Source: Lujinxingia sediminis
Lineage (GTDB): Bacteria > Myxococcota_A > Bradymonadia > Bradymonadales > Bradymonadaceae
Length of the DNA: 64,000 nt
Assembly (NCBI RefSeq): GCF_004005565.1
Contig: NZ_SADD01000003.1
Span: forward strand, 124,001 to 188,000
Direction of reading: 5' to 3'
Both the position numbers and the translations under genes were made by a program. The notes below the pieces were generated by a model, which searched no databases, was not told where the DNA came from, and saw only the letters and a program-made list of their open reading frames with translations. Shown here in pieces: positions 1-8,456 of the stretch. Position 1 is the stretch's first letter. Every line of letters starts with the position of its first letter.

Positions 1-381
1 ATCACACCGCCCACCGACCCTGCATCAACCTACTGGGAGGTGCCGGTGGCCGTGCTTCCCGCCGGCAGCTTCCCGCTGATCGGCACCAGCCTGCACCTCC
101 TCGATGCCCCGGGACTTGAGCGCCTCTGGCCGCTGATTGAGGCCTCCTTCCCCACCTACTTCGATCTTGAGTTTCACGCGCTCGACTTCATCGACGCCGA
201 CGACATCCGCGACGAGCCCGACGCCGACCTGCTCATCGCCCGCCAGCCCGACCTGCGCATCCCCTGGCAGAAAAAGCGCGCGCGCTACGCGCGCACCCTC
301 TCGCTGATGACCTCAAAGCGCACCCTGACTCCGATGCGCGATCTCTTCGCCACCCCGAAGGCCGCCGAGCTCTTCGGCTGA
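1..381 (+). CDS. Polysaccharide deacetylase-like protein, C-terminal part
   Basis: The frame is open from the window edge to a TGA at 379-381, so this is the 3' part of a longer gene and the ATG at 40 is probably internal. The visible 126 residues contain the pattern E-x-P-V-A-V-L-P-x-G-x-F-P-L-I-G-T near the start, followed by H-A-L-D-F-x-D-A-D-D and a basic C-terminal segment. This resembles the C-terminal region of NodB-type polysaccharide deacetylases. The catalytic metal-binding motifs would lie upstream, outside the window. The assignment rests on the tail alone. Confidence 0.5.
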   Translation: MTPPTDPASTYWEVPVAVLPAGSFPLIGTSLHLLDAPGLERLWPLIEASFPTYFDLEFHALDFIDADDIRDEPDADLLIARQPDLRIPWQKKRARYARTLSLMTSKRTLTPMRDLFATPKAAELFG

Positions 382-460
382 ACGACGTCGCACTCCCCGA
401 CGGCGCGCAACGAGGCCCTGAGACCCGCGCTACGCATCAACCTCCCCCACGTCTCGTCGT

Positions 461-760
461 TCAGTCCTGCTCGATGAAATGCCCGTCGCCCGGGATCGCC
501 TCATCGACGATCGCCTGCTGAATCAGGCCCCGCGCCTGATCCACACGACCGCCTTCGACCGCCAGGCGCACCTCATCGTGGCCGCCTACGTGCACCGGCA
601 TCATCGACATCTCCATCTCACGGGTAAAATACCCGATCGCCTCCTCATCAAAGATATCCGTCAAAATCTGCATCTCGGCAAAGTTCGCCGTGGCGTAGAT
701 CTCGATCATCTCGACGTTTTCGTCGGTGGTCGGAGAGGAATGGGCTTTGGACTGTGTCAT
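461..760 (-). CDS. DUF2007-like small protein
   Basis: This 99-residue protein starts at an ATG preceded by GGAGG with 5-nt spacing. Residues about 19-85 (EIYATANFAEMQILTDIFDEE and onward) match the layout of DUF2007, a small alpha/beta domain annotated as a putative prokaryotic signal-transducing protein. Family members typically resemble PII/ACT-sized folds, but their function is not established. It stands alone between the deacetylase-like gene and the tRNAs, with no visible operon partner. Confidence 0.6.
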   Translation of the reverse strand: MTQSKAHSSPTTDENVEMIEIYATANFAEMQILTDIFDEEAIGYFTREMEMSMMPVHVGGHDEVRLAVEGGRVDQARGLIQQAIVDEAIPGDGHFIEQD

Positions 761-885
761 AGCGACCTCCGGGAATCTTCACACGTCATGAAATGCAATC
801 GTCCATCTGCTCGTCGCGGCTCCGATATACTACACACGTGCGCAGCCCGGGCAAGGGCGCTCGTCCCCCCGTTTTTATCTACAAA

Positions 886-959
<74 letters not shown>

Positions 960-967
960 AAACGTTT

Positions 968-1007
968 GGACCCGAAGTCACGCCCTCTTCGGGGTGAGTT
1001 CGGGTCC
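968..1007 (-). other. Large hairpin between two tRNA genes
   Basis: A perfect 9-bp inverted repeat (ggacccgaa at 968-976 and ttcgggtcc at 999-1007) encloses a second, bulged stem (tcac/ccc with gggg/tga). No T-tract follows, so a classical terminator is unlikely. A processing structure between tRNA-Pro and tRNA-Arg is possible. Confidence 0.5.
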
Positions 1008-1011
1008 GGAG

Positions 1012-1085
1012 TCGGGGCGGCAGGATTCGAACCTGCGACATCCTGCTCCCAAAGCAGGCGCGCTACCAGGCTGCGCCACGCCCCG
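1012..1085 (-). tRNA. tRNA-Pro (anticodon UGG)
   Basis: The cloverleaf on the minus strand has acceptor CGGGGCG paired with CGCCCCG, D-arm GTGGCGCAGCC, anticodon stem CCTGC/GCAGG with loop TTTGGGA (anticodon TGG), and T-arm GCAGG-TTCGAAT-CCTGC. CCA is not encoded. It is the promoter-proximal member of a tRNA pair. Confidence 0.95.
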
Positions 1086-1400
1086 ACATGCCAGCGACCA
1101 TCCGACGAGCATGCTCGCCATCGATCCGGCAAAAGTCTTCTTAATCGATTCGCGCTCGCGGTGCAACAACCTGCGCGCTGGAAAATCTCTTCGCCAATCC
1201 TCCCTATTCAAATCACTCAAAGCGTCGTAAATAAGCCATGTTGGGCCCGGGTGTGTCCGGCACCTTGCGCCTGATTTTTTTGTGCCTACATCTCTGTTCA
1301 GATGTTGGCGGGTAACCCCCCGGCGCCCTATTCCCCCGCGCGCCACCCCCCGGGTCGCCTGACCCTTGATCTTAATGCAACACCGATGGAGCTCTCAGTT
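1086..1400. other. Intergenic region, no gene recognised
   Basis: This stretch should hold the upstream signals of the minus-strand tRNA pair and of the plus-strand gene at 1401. I see a small cccggg...ccgg hairpin near 1236-1251 and a T-run at about 1274-1281. There is no convincing coding frame or known RNA. A longer open frame starting at 1302 has no clear ribosome binding site. Confidence 0.3.
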
Positions 1401-1991
1401 ATGGCTTACAAAGCGCAGCTAGTTGTTCGTGCAAGTGATCGCGAAGGCGTCGAGGTTGTCGACGGCGTCAAAGCAATGGCCGATCGCCTCGGAAAAACCT
1501 ACTCCGAGATGGCCCTGGAGCTGCTGCGCTCCGCCCTGGGAACCCCTGCCTCCACCTCGGCCCCTGAGCCTGCACCTGCAGCTGAGGCGCCTCAGAAAGC
1601 CGCCGAACCGGCCGAAGCCCCCGCCCCAAAAGCCAGCGCCGCTCCGGTCAGCAAACCTGAAAAGGTCGCGAAAAAAGAACCGAAAAAAGAAAGCGCTGCT
1701 CCTAAAAAGTCCGCCGCAAAACGCACCTCCGCCAGTGGCGTCACCATCGACCTGAGCAAACCTCAGTCCATCATCGAAACCCTGATCGCCCACCGCGACA
1801 GCGACGGCGAAGAGGCCGCTTCTCGCGTGCTCGTCGACTTCTACGCGATCGCAAGCCCGGCGGACTCCTTCAAGCTCAAGCAAGCCCTGCAAGAACGACT
1901 CGGCGATGAGGCCTACGAGGCGTTGATGACCCCGGTCAAAGAGACCCCCGAGTACCGCGATTATAAAGATCGCGCCCTCTTCGGCCGATGA
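1401..1991 (+). CDS. Hypothetical protein with Ala/Pro/Lys-rich linker
   Basis: The protein has 196 residues from the ATG at 1401, which has GGAG about 9 nt upstream; an in-frame ATG at 1386 is an alternative. Residues 1-50 (MAYKAQLVVRASDREGVEVV and onward) look folded and helical. About 50-115 is a low-complexity Ala-Pro-Lys linker. The C-terminal ~80 residues (VTIDLSKPQSIIETLIAHRD and onward) look like a second helical domain. The lysine-rich linker could contact nucleic acid, but that is a guess. No family is recognised. Confidence 0.6.
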   Translation: MAYKAQLVVRASDREGVEVVDGVKAMADRLGKTYSEMALELLRSALGTPASTSAPEPAPAAEAPQKAAEPAEAPAPKASAAPVSKPEKVAKKEPKKESAAPKKSAAKRTSASGVTIDLSKPQSIIETLIAHRDSDGEEAASRVLVDFYAIASPADSFKLKQALQERLGDEAYEALMTPVKETPEYRDYKDRALFGR

Positions 1992-2090
1992 AGCCTCGGG
2001 CATCTGGCGATGCGCAGTTCGACCCGGCCCGCGATCCCTGCCATAATGAGGCATATCCGCTTCGGCCCTGACTGCTGACGAGCCACGACC

Positions 2091-2400
2091 GTGACCGCAC
2101 GCCTGATGTTCATTCAAGACGCCGCTCCGCTGGCCCGAGCAAAAGTGCGCCTCTCCGGCTCGAAGAGGAGGGCCGCATGAAGCTCGGGCTCAGCGGCGGC
2201 TCCCTACCCTGTACATCTTCACCGAAGATGGCTTCAGAACCACCTGCGCCGAAGTCCCCCCCGACAAAAAAGCCTGATGGTCGTCGAGTCCGGGCAGATC
2301 TCCTCCGAGACACCCGCCAACACCCCAGCCTCTACCCCGGCCCCAGCCACCTCTCCAGCCCCGCCCGGCTCAAACGTCGTCCCACCTCATGCGGCCCGAG
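2091..2400 (+). pseudogene. Possible frameshifted gene remnant
   Basis: Protein-like segments follow one another in different plus-strand frames. A GTG at 2091 opens a frame reading VTARLMFIQDAAPLARAKVR up to 2178. The next frame reads TLYIFTEDGFRTTCAEVPPD at about 2206-2274. A third reads MVVESGQISSETPANTPAST from 2277. Together they read like one short protein broken by frameshifts. It could also be chance coding in GC-rich DNA or sequence error. The tail runs into the convergent gene on the other strand. Confidence 0.25.
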
Positions 2401-3477
2401 CAGGGTGGCGTAGAGCGCGCCGCGAAGACGCATCGCCGGCCGATCGAGCACCAACATCGTCGCCGCCCGCATCGCGATCGCCTCCACCGATCCCACCTCC
2501 GGCATCACCGCCGCAATCGTCCCGCCCCACCTCCCGGGCGCCTCCCCCACCAGGCATTCCCGCGCGCTCTCGGCGCTCAAGCGCGCCCACATCTCCACCG
2601 CCCCGCCTCGCTCAATCCCTTCAAACGCCCCCTCTCGCCAGACCAACACCTCCAGCGCGCGCAGCCCCCAGCTCACCACACCCCACACCCCCAGGCCACG
2701 CGCCAGCACCTCGACCTCCCGGGCAACGAACGCCTCGCCATAAACATCCACATAGGCCGCCAGGTCGAGCAGCCCGCGTGCAAAGCCCAGATGCTGCTGC
2801 AGGTGCACCGAGAGCTGCACCATCCCCCAGGCCGCGCTCGCCATCCCGACCTCCACCCCGCGCAGCACCACCGACTCGGCATCCAGCAAACACCGCCCCA
2901 CTCCCAGATGCGGAAGCTCCGGGAACCCCACCGCCCAGTGTACCTCCACCAGCACCCCGGTTCTTTGGTGACGCCAGGCATGCTGATTATACGCCCACTC
3001 CCGGGGCGCCTCATCGACCGCCGGCACATAGCCCGCCAGCCTCAATCGCGCGCAGGCCTCTTCCCGATCCCCGGGCAACACCAGCACGTCCACATCGGCG
3101 CTCACCCGCTCCAGAGAGCCCTCACCGAAGAGCACCGAAGCAAGCGGATACCCCTTTAAAACCAGACACTTAAACCCCTCAAAAACCCGTACCACGTCGA
3201 GCATCGTCTCCCGCACCAGCGCCATCTGCGCGGCAAGCCGAAGACGCTCTTTTGCCACCGCGCCCACCGCCGGCAAGCGCTGGCAGACCGGCGCTTCAAG
3301 CCCGAAGCGACGCGCGCGCTCAAGCACCTGCTCCGCGCCTCGCGCATCCAACAGCCCGAGATTCACGCCGCCGGCCATCGCGCGCAACGCCCCCTCGTAC
3401 CAGCCCCCCTTCTCCGACCCGCCCATCACCCCTGCGGAATGGTTTTCCCCCCTGGCTGCGCTTACCCTTGTCCTCAT
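2332..3477 (-). CDS. Nucleotidyltransferase family protein (NTP_transf_5-like)
   Basis: This 381-residue protein contains the segment VLKGYPLASVLFGEGSLERVS followed by ADVDVLVLPG. It matches the LKG...R...D-x-D pattern of the uncharacterised nucleotidyltransferases of Pfam PF14907, which are common in polysaccharide loci. The paired aspartates of ADVDVLV would be the metal ligands. Further on, the VHWAV motif (about residue 180) is also typical. The start is uncertain: an ATG at 3426 with an upstream AGGGG is an alternative to the one at 3477. It is divergent from the glycosyltransferase gene and 126 bp from it. The substrate is unknown. Confidence 0.65.
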   Translation of the reverse strand: MRTRVSAARGENHSAGVMGGSEKGGWYEGALRAMAGGVNLGLLDARGAEQVLERARRFGLEAPVCQRLPAVGAVAKERLRLAAQMALVRETMLDVVRVFEGFKCLVLKGYPLASVLFGEGSLERVSADVDVLVLPGDREEACARLRLAGYVPAVDEAPREWAYNQHAWRHQRTGVLVEVHWAVGFPELPHLGVGRCLLDAESVVLRGVEVGMASAAWGMVQLSVHLQQHLGFARGLLDLAAYVDVYGEAFVAREVEVLARGLGVWGVVSWGLRALEVLVWREGAFEGIERGGAVEMWARLSAESARECLVGEAPGRWGGTIAAVMPEVGSVEAIAMRAATMLVLDRPAMRLRGALYATLLGPHEVGRRLSRAGLERWLGPG

Positions 3478-3603
3478 GGAATGTTCACCCTCGCCAGTCG
3501 ATCCTTAAGCTGCAATTTGCTACGACGTTCGGAGCCAAAACGGGTAACCTGCTGCCGACGACACATCTGCCGAACTCCTCTGCCCACGTCTTCCCGGAAC
3601 GTC

Positions 3604-4761
3604 ATGACGCGCCTCCTTCATATCACGACCGTCGCCGAATCGCTGGGCTTTCTGCGCACCCAGATCCCCTACATGAAGTCGCAGGGGATGCACATCGAGG
3701 CCCTCTGCTCCCCGGGCCCCCACGTCACGCGCATGGCCACAGAGCTCGGCATCACCATTCACACCGTCGAGATGCCGCGGCGCATCTCGCCGGTGCAAGA
3801 CCTGCGCGCGCTGGGCCAGCTCTGGCAAACCATCCGACGACTTCAGCCCGACATCGTGCACGCCCACACCCCCAAGGGCGGCCTGCTGGGCACACTCAGC
3901 GCCTTTGCCGCCGGCACCCCCGTGCGCATCTACCACATGCGCGGACTTCCCCTGGAAACGGCCACCGGCTGGCGACGCGCCCTGCTCACCGCCACCGAAC
4001 ACGTCTCAACCCGACTCTCCAACCGTACCGTCGCGGTGGGCTTTGCCCTGCGCCAGACCGCACTCTCGCTCAACCTCTGCCCCCCCGATCGCATCTGCGT
4101 GTTGGCCGGCGGCAGCGGCCAGGGCGTCGACGCCATCGGCCGCTTTAACCCGGCGCGTTTCGACGCCACACACCGCGCCAAACAACGCGCCGCGCTCGGC
4201 CTTCAACCCGACGACTTCGTCATCGGCTTTGTCGGTCGCCTGGTAGTCGACAAAGGCATCGAGACCCTCTGGCGCGCCTTTGATAAACTTGCGTCCATCG
4301 CCCCCGAAGCCCACCTTGTGCTGGTGGGCCCCTTTGAGGAGCGCGACGCGCTCAGCCCTCACGTTCGTCAGGCCCTTGAAAACCACCCCAACATCCACCT
4401 TGCGGGTTTTGTCGCCGACACCGCCGAGCTCTACCCCGCCTTCGATCTTCTCACCCTCCCCACTCGGCGCGAAGGCTTCCCCAACGTGCTCTTAGAGGCC
4501 GCCGCCATGGAGCTTGCCTGCGTCACCAGCGATATCGGCCCCTGCAAAGAAGCCATCATCGAGGACGAAACCGGCCGGACCGTGCCCCTCGACGACGCCC
4601 ACGCCCTCTTCGGCGCGCTTAACAGCTACCGCCTTCAGCCCGAGCGGGCCCGCGCCCACGGCCAGGCCGCACGAGCCCGCGCGCTCACCCACTATACCCC
4701 CGAGGCCATCGCCCGCGATCTTCACGCGCTCTATGGCCAACTTCTCCCACCCCGAGTCTGA
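3604..4761 (+). CDS. Glycosyltransferase family 4
   Basis: A 385-residue GT-B fold glycosyltransferase. The start chosen is the ATG at 3604, because the sequence before it does not look like protein. The N-terminal Rossmann half contains PDIVHAHTPKGGLLGTLSA, a typical GT4 acceptor-side motif. The C-terminal donor half has VIGFVGRLVVDKGIETL and the family signature E-G-F-P-N-V-L-L-E-A-A-A with its E(x7)E glutamates. It should add a sugar from a nucleotide donor to a lipid-linked glycan on the cytoplasmic face. The flippase gene follows 2 nt after its stop, so the two form an operon. Confidence 0.9.
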   Translation: MTRLLHITTVAESLGFLRTQIPYMKSQGMHIEALCSPGPHVTRMATELGITIHTVEMPRRISPVQDLRALGQLWQTIRRLQPDIVHAHTPKGGLLGTLSAFAAGTPVRIYHMRGLPLETATGWRRALLTATEHVSTRLSNRTVAVGFALRQTALSLNLCPPDRICVLAGGSGQGVDAIGRFNPARFDATHRAKQRAALGLQPDDFVIGFVGRLVVDKGIETLWRAFDKLASIAPEAHLVLVGPFEERDALSPHVRQALENHPNIHLAGFVADTAELYPAFDLLTLPTRREGFPNVLLEAAAMELACVTSDIGPCKEAIIEDETGRTVPLDDAHALFGALNSYRLQPERARAHGQAARARALTHYTPEAIARDLHALYGQLLPPRV

Positions 4762-4763
4762 GC

Positions 4764-6083
4764 GTGTCTGCCGTAAATCAACTAAAGACCCTGCTGCGCA
4801 GCGCGTTTTTCAAAAACGTCGCCCTGCTCGCCAGCGGCACCCTCGTCGCCCAGCTTATCACCCTGGCCTCCACCCCGGTGCTCAGCCGTCTTTTTTTGCC
4901 GGCGGCCTTCGGCATACTCGCCATACTCAACTCGGTCGTCATCACCCTGACCGGCGTCACCTCGCTCCGCTACGACATGGCCATTGTGCTGCCCGCCGAA
5001 GATGACGACGCCGCAAACCTGCTCTCGTTAAGCCTGGCCATCCTGACCACGCTCACCCTGATCACACTGCTCGTCATTACCCTGGGCCGCGTCCCCCTGG
5101 CCGAGCATCTGGGCCAGCCCGAGGCTGCCGACTGGCTCTGGTGGGTGCCGCCGCTGATCTTCATCTCCGGCCTCCTGCAGATCTTGAGCTACTGGTGCTC
5201 GCGCCACAAAGAATTCAGACTCCTCTCCATCTCGCAGATCACCGCCGCGGCCATCTCCGCTGGCTCCAAAATCAGCGCCGGGGTCGCCGCGCTGGGCCCC
5301 CTGGGGCTGGTCGCCGGACAGGCCGCAGGTCAGATTATCGCCTTGCTCGTCCTGCTAACCCGGGTGCTTCGTGACGACTTCTCGCGAATTCGAGGTGCAT
5401 TCAGCCTCGAACGCGTCCGAAAAGTCGCCTACTCCTACCGCGACTTCCCCCGCTATCACGCACTAAACTCCCTGATTCGCGGTCTGACTGGCAGCCTTCC
5501 CGTTTTCCTCTTCGGTGTCCTTTTCGATACCGCCACCGCCGGGCTTTATTCGATGGCGTACCTTTTAATCAAAGCCCCTACCATGCTGGTAGGCTCCGCG
5601 ATCCACCAGGTCTACTATCAACGGGCAAGCGAAGCCGTGAACAAGGGTCATCTTCTCTATCCCGATTTCAAACGTATTACGTTGAGTCTACTCGCTGCTT
5701 CACTCGCTCCGGCCCCTATCGTCGCATGGATGTGCCCCTCGCTCTTCACGTTTATCCTTGGACCGGAGTGGATTGCCTCGGGCCATTTCGCTCGCTTCTT
5801 AATGCCCTCACTTCTGACCATGATGCTCTCCATGCCAGCCCATGCGCTGGCGCTGGTGCTTAACCATCAACGCTGGTTTCTGGGCTGGCAGATTATTGCG
5901 CTGATTTTAAGCACCGCTGGCATCGGCCTGGGCTACGTTGTCGACTCCCCCACCGCAGGCGTCATCGGCTACAGCTTAACGACCTCATTGATGTTCATCA
6001 TCCTCATCCTGGCCATGGCCGCCCGGGTCCGCCGCGTCGACAGCGAAGGCCACCGCGTCTATCAGGGGGAGGATTCCCACTGA
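4764..6083 (+). CDS. Polysaccharide flippase, Wzx/MOP type
   Basis: This 439-residue integral membrane protein has about 12 hydrophobic segments spread over its whole length, as expected for the MOP/PST flippase superfamily. The N-terminus reads FFKNVALLASGTLVAQLITL, typical of oligosaccharide flippases. It starts at a GTG 2 nt after the glycosyltransferase stop, so translation is probably coupled. It likely moves a lipid-linked oligosaccharide across the inner membrane. The operon ends at a clear terminator at 6129-6165. Confidence 0.85.
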   Translation: MSAVNQLKTLLRSAFFKNVALLASGTLVAQLITLASTPVLSRLFLPAAFGILAILNSVVITLTGVTSLRYDMAIVLPAEDDDAANLLSLSLAILTTLTLITLLVITLGRVPLAEHLGQPEAADWLWWVPPLIFISGLLQILSYWCSRHKEFRLLSISQITAAAISAGSKISAGVAALGPLGLVAGQAAGQIIALLVLLTRVLRDDFSRIRGAFSLERVRKVAYSYRDFPRYHALNSLIRGLTGSLPVFLFGVLFDTATAGLYSMAYLLIKAPTMLVGSAIHQVYYQRASEAVNKGHLLYPDFKRITLSLLAASLAPAPIVAWMCPSLFTFILGPEWIASGHFARFLMPSLLTMMLSMPAHALALVLNHQRWFLGWQIIALILSTAGIGLGYVVDSPTAGVIGYSLTTSLMFIILILAMAARVRRVDSEGHRVYQGEDSH

Positions 6084-6128
6084 CCCTCCAGTAAGCTCCC
6101 CTCACCCCACTCCGGGCGACATCGCCCG

Positions 6129-6165
6129 AAAAACGCCCCCGGCCCGCCGCGCCGGGGGCGTTTTC
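6129..6165 (+). terminator. Rho-independent terminator after the flippase gene
   Basis: A GC-rich stem aacgcccccggc / gccgggggcgtt with a 7-nt loop is followed by TTTT. It lies about 45 nt after the flippase stop. Confidence 0.9.
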
Positions 6166-6394
6166 GTTCCCCCGCTGCCGCACCCTCACTCCACCGCTTC
6201 CTCCGCAGTGGATATCCCCTACCCCATTCCTCTCCTCGCCACCTCACCACCCTTGAACCGTCCTCCCTCCCCTCCCGCCCCTGAAAAACCGCTCGCCGCC
6301 CAGGCCCCCGCGCCCACCGAGCCTCTGGCATAAGATCTGCAGACGTCCCCCATCGCAACCCTTCAACTCACCTTTCACCTCACGGAGCAGCCCG
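6166..6394. other. Intergenic region upstream of the first VWA gene
   Basis: No coding frame is convincing here. The stretch should carry the promoter of the VWA gene. The only clear signal is CGGAG at about 6382-6386, upstream of the ATG at 6395. Confidence 0.4.
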
Positions 6395-8011
6395 ATGCGC
6401 CTCTTCACCTCTCGCTCATCCTCCCCCTACCTCCGCCGCTCAGCGCTGCTCCCTCTGCTTCTGCTCAGCCTGGCCCTGAACGCCTGCGGCTCCTACGACG
6501 ACATGGGCGAAAGCGGCTATGCAGACCCCACCAACCGCGATGAGCACCAGGAGCCCATACCAGATCCAAACCCCATCCCCGAAAGCGAGGAGGCCGACGC
6601 CGGCTACGCCGACGAGGATTTTGGCCAGGAAGAGCCCCCTCTCGACAACGATCACCCCATCTTCGAAGAAAACGACTTCGTCAACACCGCCGAAGAGTCG
6701 ACGTCTACCTTCTCCGTCGATGTGAACACCGCCTCCTACACCTACACCCGCGGCCAGCTTCACTACGGCCAGCTCCCCCAACCCGAGCACGTGCGCATCG
6801 AGGAGTTCATCAACTTCTTCCGCTTCGACTACCCCGAGCCCATCGACGATCAGCGCTTCTCCATCAACATGGAGATCGCGCCCTCCTACTTCGCCCCCGA
6901 AGACGTTGAAACGCCGCGCCATCTTCTACGCATCGGTCTGCGCGCCGCCGATGTCAGCCTCGAAGAGATGAAACCCTCCAACCTGGTCTTCCTCATCGAC
7001 GTCTCCGGCTCCATGAACTCGGACAACCGTCTGCCCCTTGCGCAACGCGCGATGCACACCATGCTCGACCACCTGCGCCCGCAGGATTCGGTGGCCATTC
7101 AGACCTACGCCGGCGCCACCGGCACCGTCCTCCCCCCCACCGCCGGCGATCAGAAAGCGACCATCGCCAACGCCATCGACAGCATGGCATCCGGGGGCTC
7201 CACCAACGGTGAGGCCGGCATCGTCGCTGCCTATAATCTGGCCGAATCCGCCTTCATCGAAGGCGGCAACAACCGCGTCATCATCATCTCCGACGGCAAC
7301 TTCAACGTCGGTCGCACCGGCGAATCGCTGGTTGAGCTGGTGCGCGACTACCGCGACCGCAACATTACCATCACCACCGTCGGCGTGGGCATGAGCTACA
7401 ACGACGCCTCCATGGAAGCCCTGGCCCGCGACGCCAACGGAAACTACCTCTACCTGGACACCGTCGCCGAAGCGCGCCGCGCCTTCGGCGAGGAACTCCC
7501 CTCCACCCTTGAGGTCATCGCCGCCGACGTCAAAATTCAGGTCGAGTTCAACCCCGAGTCGGTCGCCCGCTACCGTCTGGTCGGCTACGAAAAACGCCTG
7601 CTTAACAACGAAGATTTTGAAGACGATACCCGCGATGCCGCCGACATCGGCCCCGGCCACACCGTCACCGCCCTCTACGAGATCGAACTCACCGACTCCG
7701 AAGACGATCTGATGCTCTCGGAGGTGCGCATCCGCCACAAACCGGAGTTCGGCGACGAGAGCATCGAAGCGACACAGCTGATCAAACGCTCCCAGGTGCT
7801 CGACTCCTTCGAGCAGGCCTCGGCCAACTTCCGCTTCGCCGTCGCCGTCTCCGAATTCGCCGCCATTCTCAAAGAGAGTGGGTTCAGCTTCGGCGCCCGC
7901 TTCGCCGACGTCCACACCATCGCGCAGGCTGCCTCCGACGCCGACGATCCCCACCACCAGGAGTTTCTGGAACTCGTCGACATCGCCGAAGGGCTGTGGC
8001 CTCAGAACTAA
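6395..8011 (+). CDS. VWA domain lipoprotein, YfbK-like
   Basis: A 538-residue exported lipoprotein. The N-terminus has a hydrophobic signal (LLPLLLLSLALNAC) with a lipobox cysteine near residue 30, then a Pro/Glu/Asp-rich spacer to about residue 100. A YfbK-type N-terminal module follows (STFSVDVNTASYTYT, then EEFINFF). The VWA domain carries the MIDAS motif D202-x-S-x-S in LIDVSGSM, and SDGNFNVG is a later metal-site loop. The C-terminal ~200 residues match DUF3520. VWA domains of this family bind a divalent metal and protein partners; the partner here is unknown. CGGAG precedes the ATG. Confidence 0.9.
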   Translation: MRLFTSRSSSPYLRRSALLPLLLLSLALNACGSYDDMGESGYADPTNRDEHQEPIPDPNPIPESEEADAGYADEDFGQEEPPLDNDHPIFEENDFVNTAEESTSTFSVDVNTASYTYTRGQLHYGQLPQPEHVRIEEFINFFRFDYPEPIDDQRFSINMEIAPSYFAPEDVETPRHLLRIGLRAADVSLEEMKPSNLVFLIDVSGSMNSDNRLPLAQRAMHTMLDHLRPQDSVAIQTYAGATGTVLPPTAGDQKATIANAIDSMASGGSTNGEAGIVAAYNLAESAFIEGGNNRVIIISDGNFNVGRTGESLVELVRDYRDRNITITTVGVGMSYNDASMEALARDANGNYLYLDTVAEARRAFGEELPSTLEVIAADVKIQVEFNPESVARYRLVGYEKRLLNNEDFEDDTRDAADIGPGHTVTALYEIELTDSEDDLMLSEVRIRHKPEFGDESIEATQLIKRSQVLDSFEQASANFRFAVAVSEFAAILKESGFSFGARFADVHTIAQAASDADDPHHQEFLELVDIAEGLWPQN

Positions 8012-8040
8012 GTTCATCGTCGTAGAAGCGCTTCACTCAA

Positions 8041-8074
8041 ACGCCCGCCCGGCTTCGCCGGGCGGGCGTTTTTC
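8041..8074 (+). terminator. Rho-independent terminator after the VWA lipoprotein gene
   Basis: A 12-bp perfect stem acgcccgcccgg / ccgggcgggcgt with loop cttcg is followed by a T-run. It lies 30 nt after the stop codon. Confidence 0.95.
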
Positions 8075-8167
8075 TGAGCACCACATTGGGAATCTCTCCC
8101 GCACATGCCTACACTTCGCACTCTCCCCAGAATACCCCACGTCCATCCGCCCCCTATCGGAGCCCCC

Positions 8168-8332
8168 ATGGAAAAAGAGCGCAGCGCCAGATTCTATCTC
8201 GCCATCCTCGCCCTTCTGGCGATCGTGATCATCCTGATCATCAAGCTCACCGGCCCTCCCGCCCCCGAGGAGGCCTTCGCGGCTCCGGCCGACGTCGAGC
8301 GCATCGAACCAGGCAATCCGGCCGCCGAGTAA
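8168..8332 (+). CDS. Mini membrane protein (54 residues)
   Basis: This small protein has one transmembrane helix (FYLAILALLAIVIILIIKL, residues about 9-27), then a Pro/Ala/Glu-rich tail. Its start has the context cggagcccccATG, the same layout as the next gene (cggagcccttATG). The N-terminal pattern RSARFY-hydrophobic-IKLxG also recurs in that next protein, so the mini-gene looks like a duplicate of that membrane anchor without the VWA module. The function is unknown; it may be an accessory of the flanking VWA proteins. Confidence 0.65.
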   Translation: MEKERSARFYLAILALLAIVIILIIKLTGPPAPEEAFAAPADVERIEPGNPAAE

Positions 8333-8456
8333 TCCCCTTTAAGCCGCCGGCCCGACACGTTCGCGACGGCCCGATTGGGAATTCTGCTCTCAAACACGTA
8401 CAGTCCTCTCACCACGCGATGATGTATGGATGAATGCTGAAGCTCTCGGAGCCCTT

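Noticed and set aside
2277-3173. Long plus-strand Pro/Ala-rich ORF
   Set aside because: Apart from its first ~40 codons it is the antisense shadow of the nucleotidyltransferase gene, with the composition expected from the opposite strand of GC-rich coding DNA.
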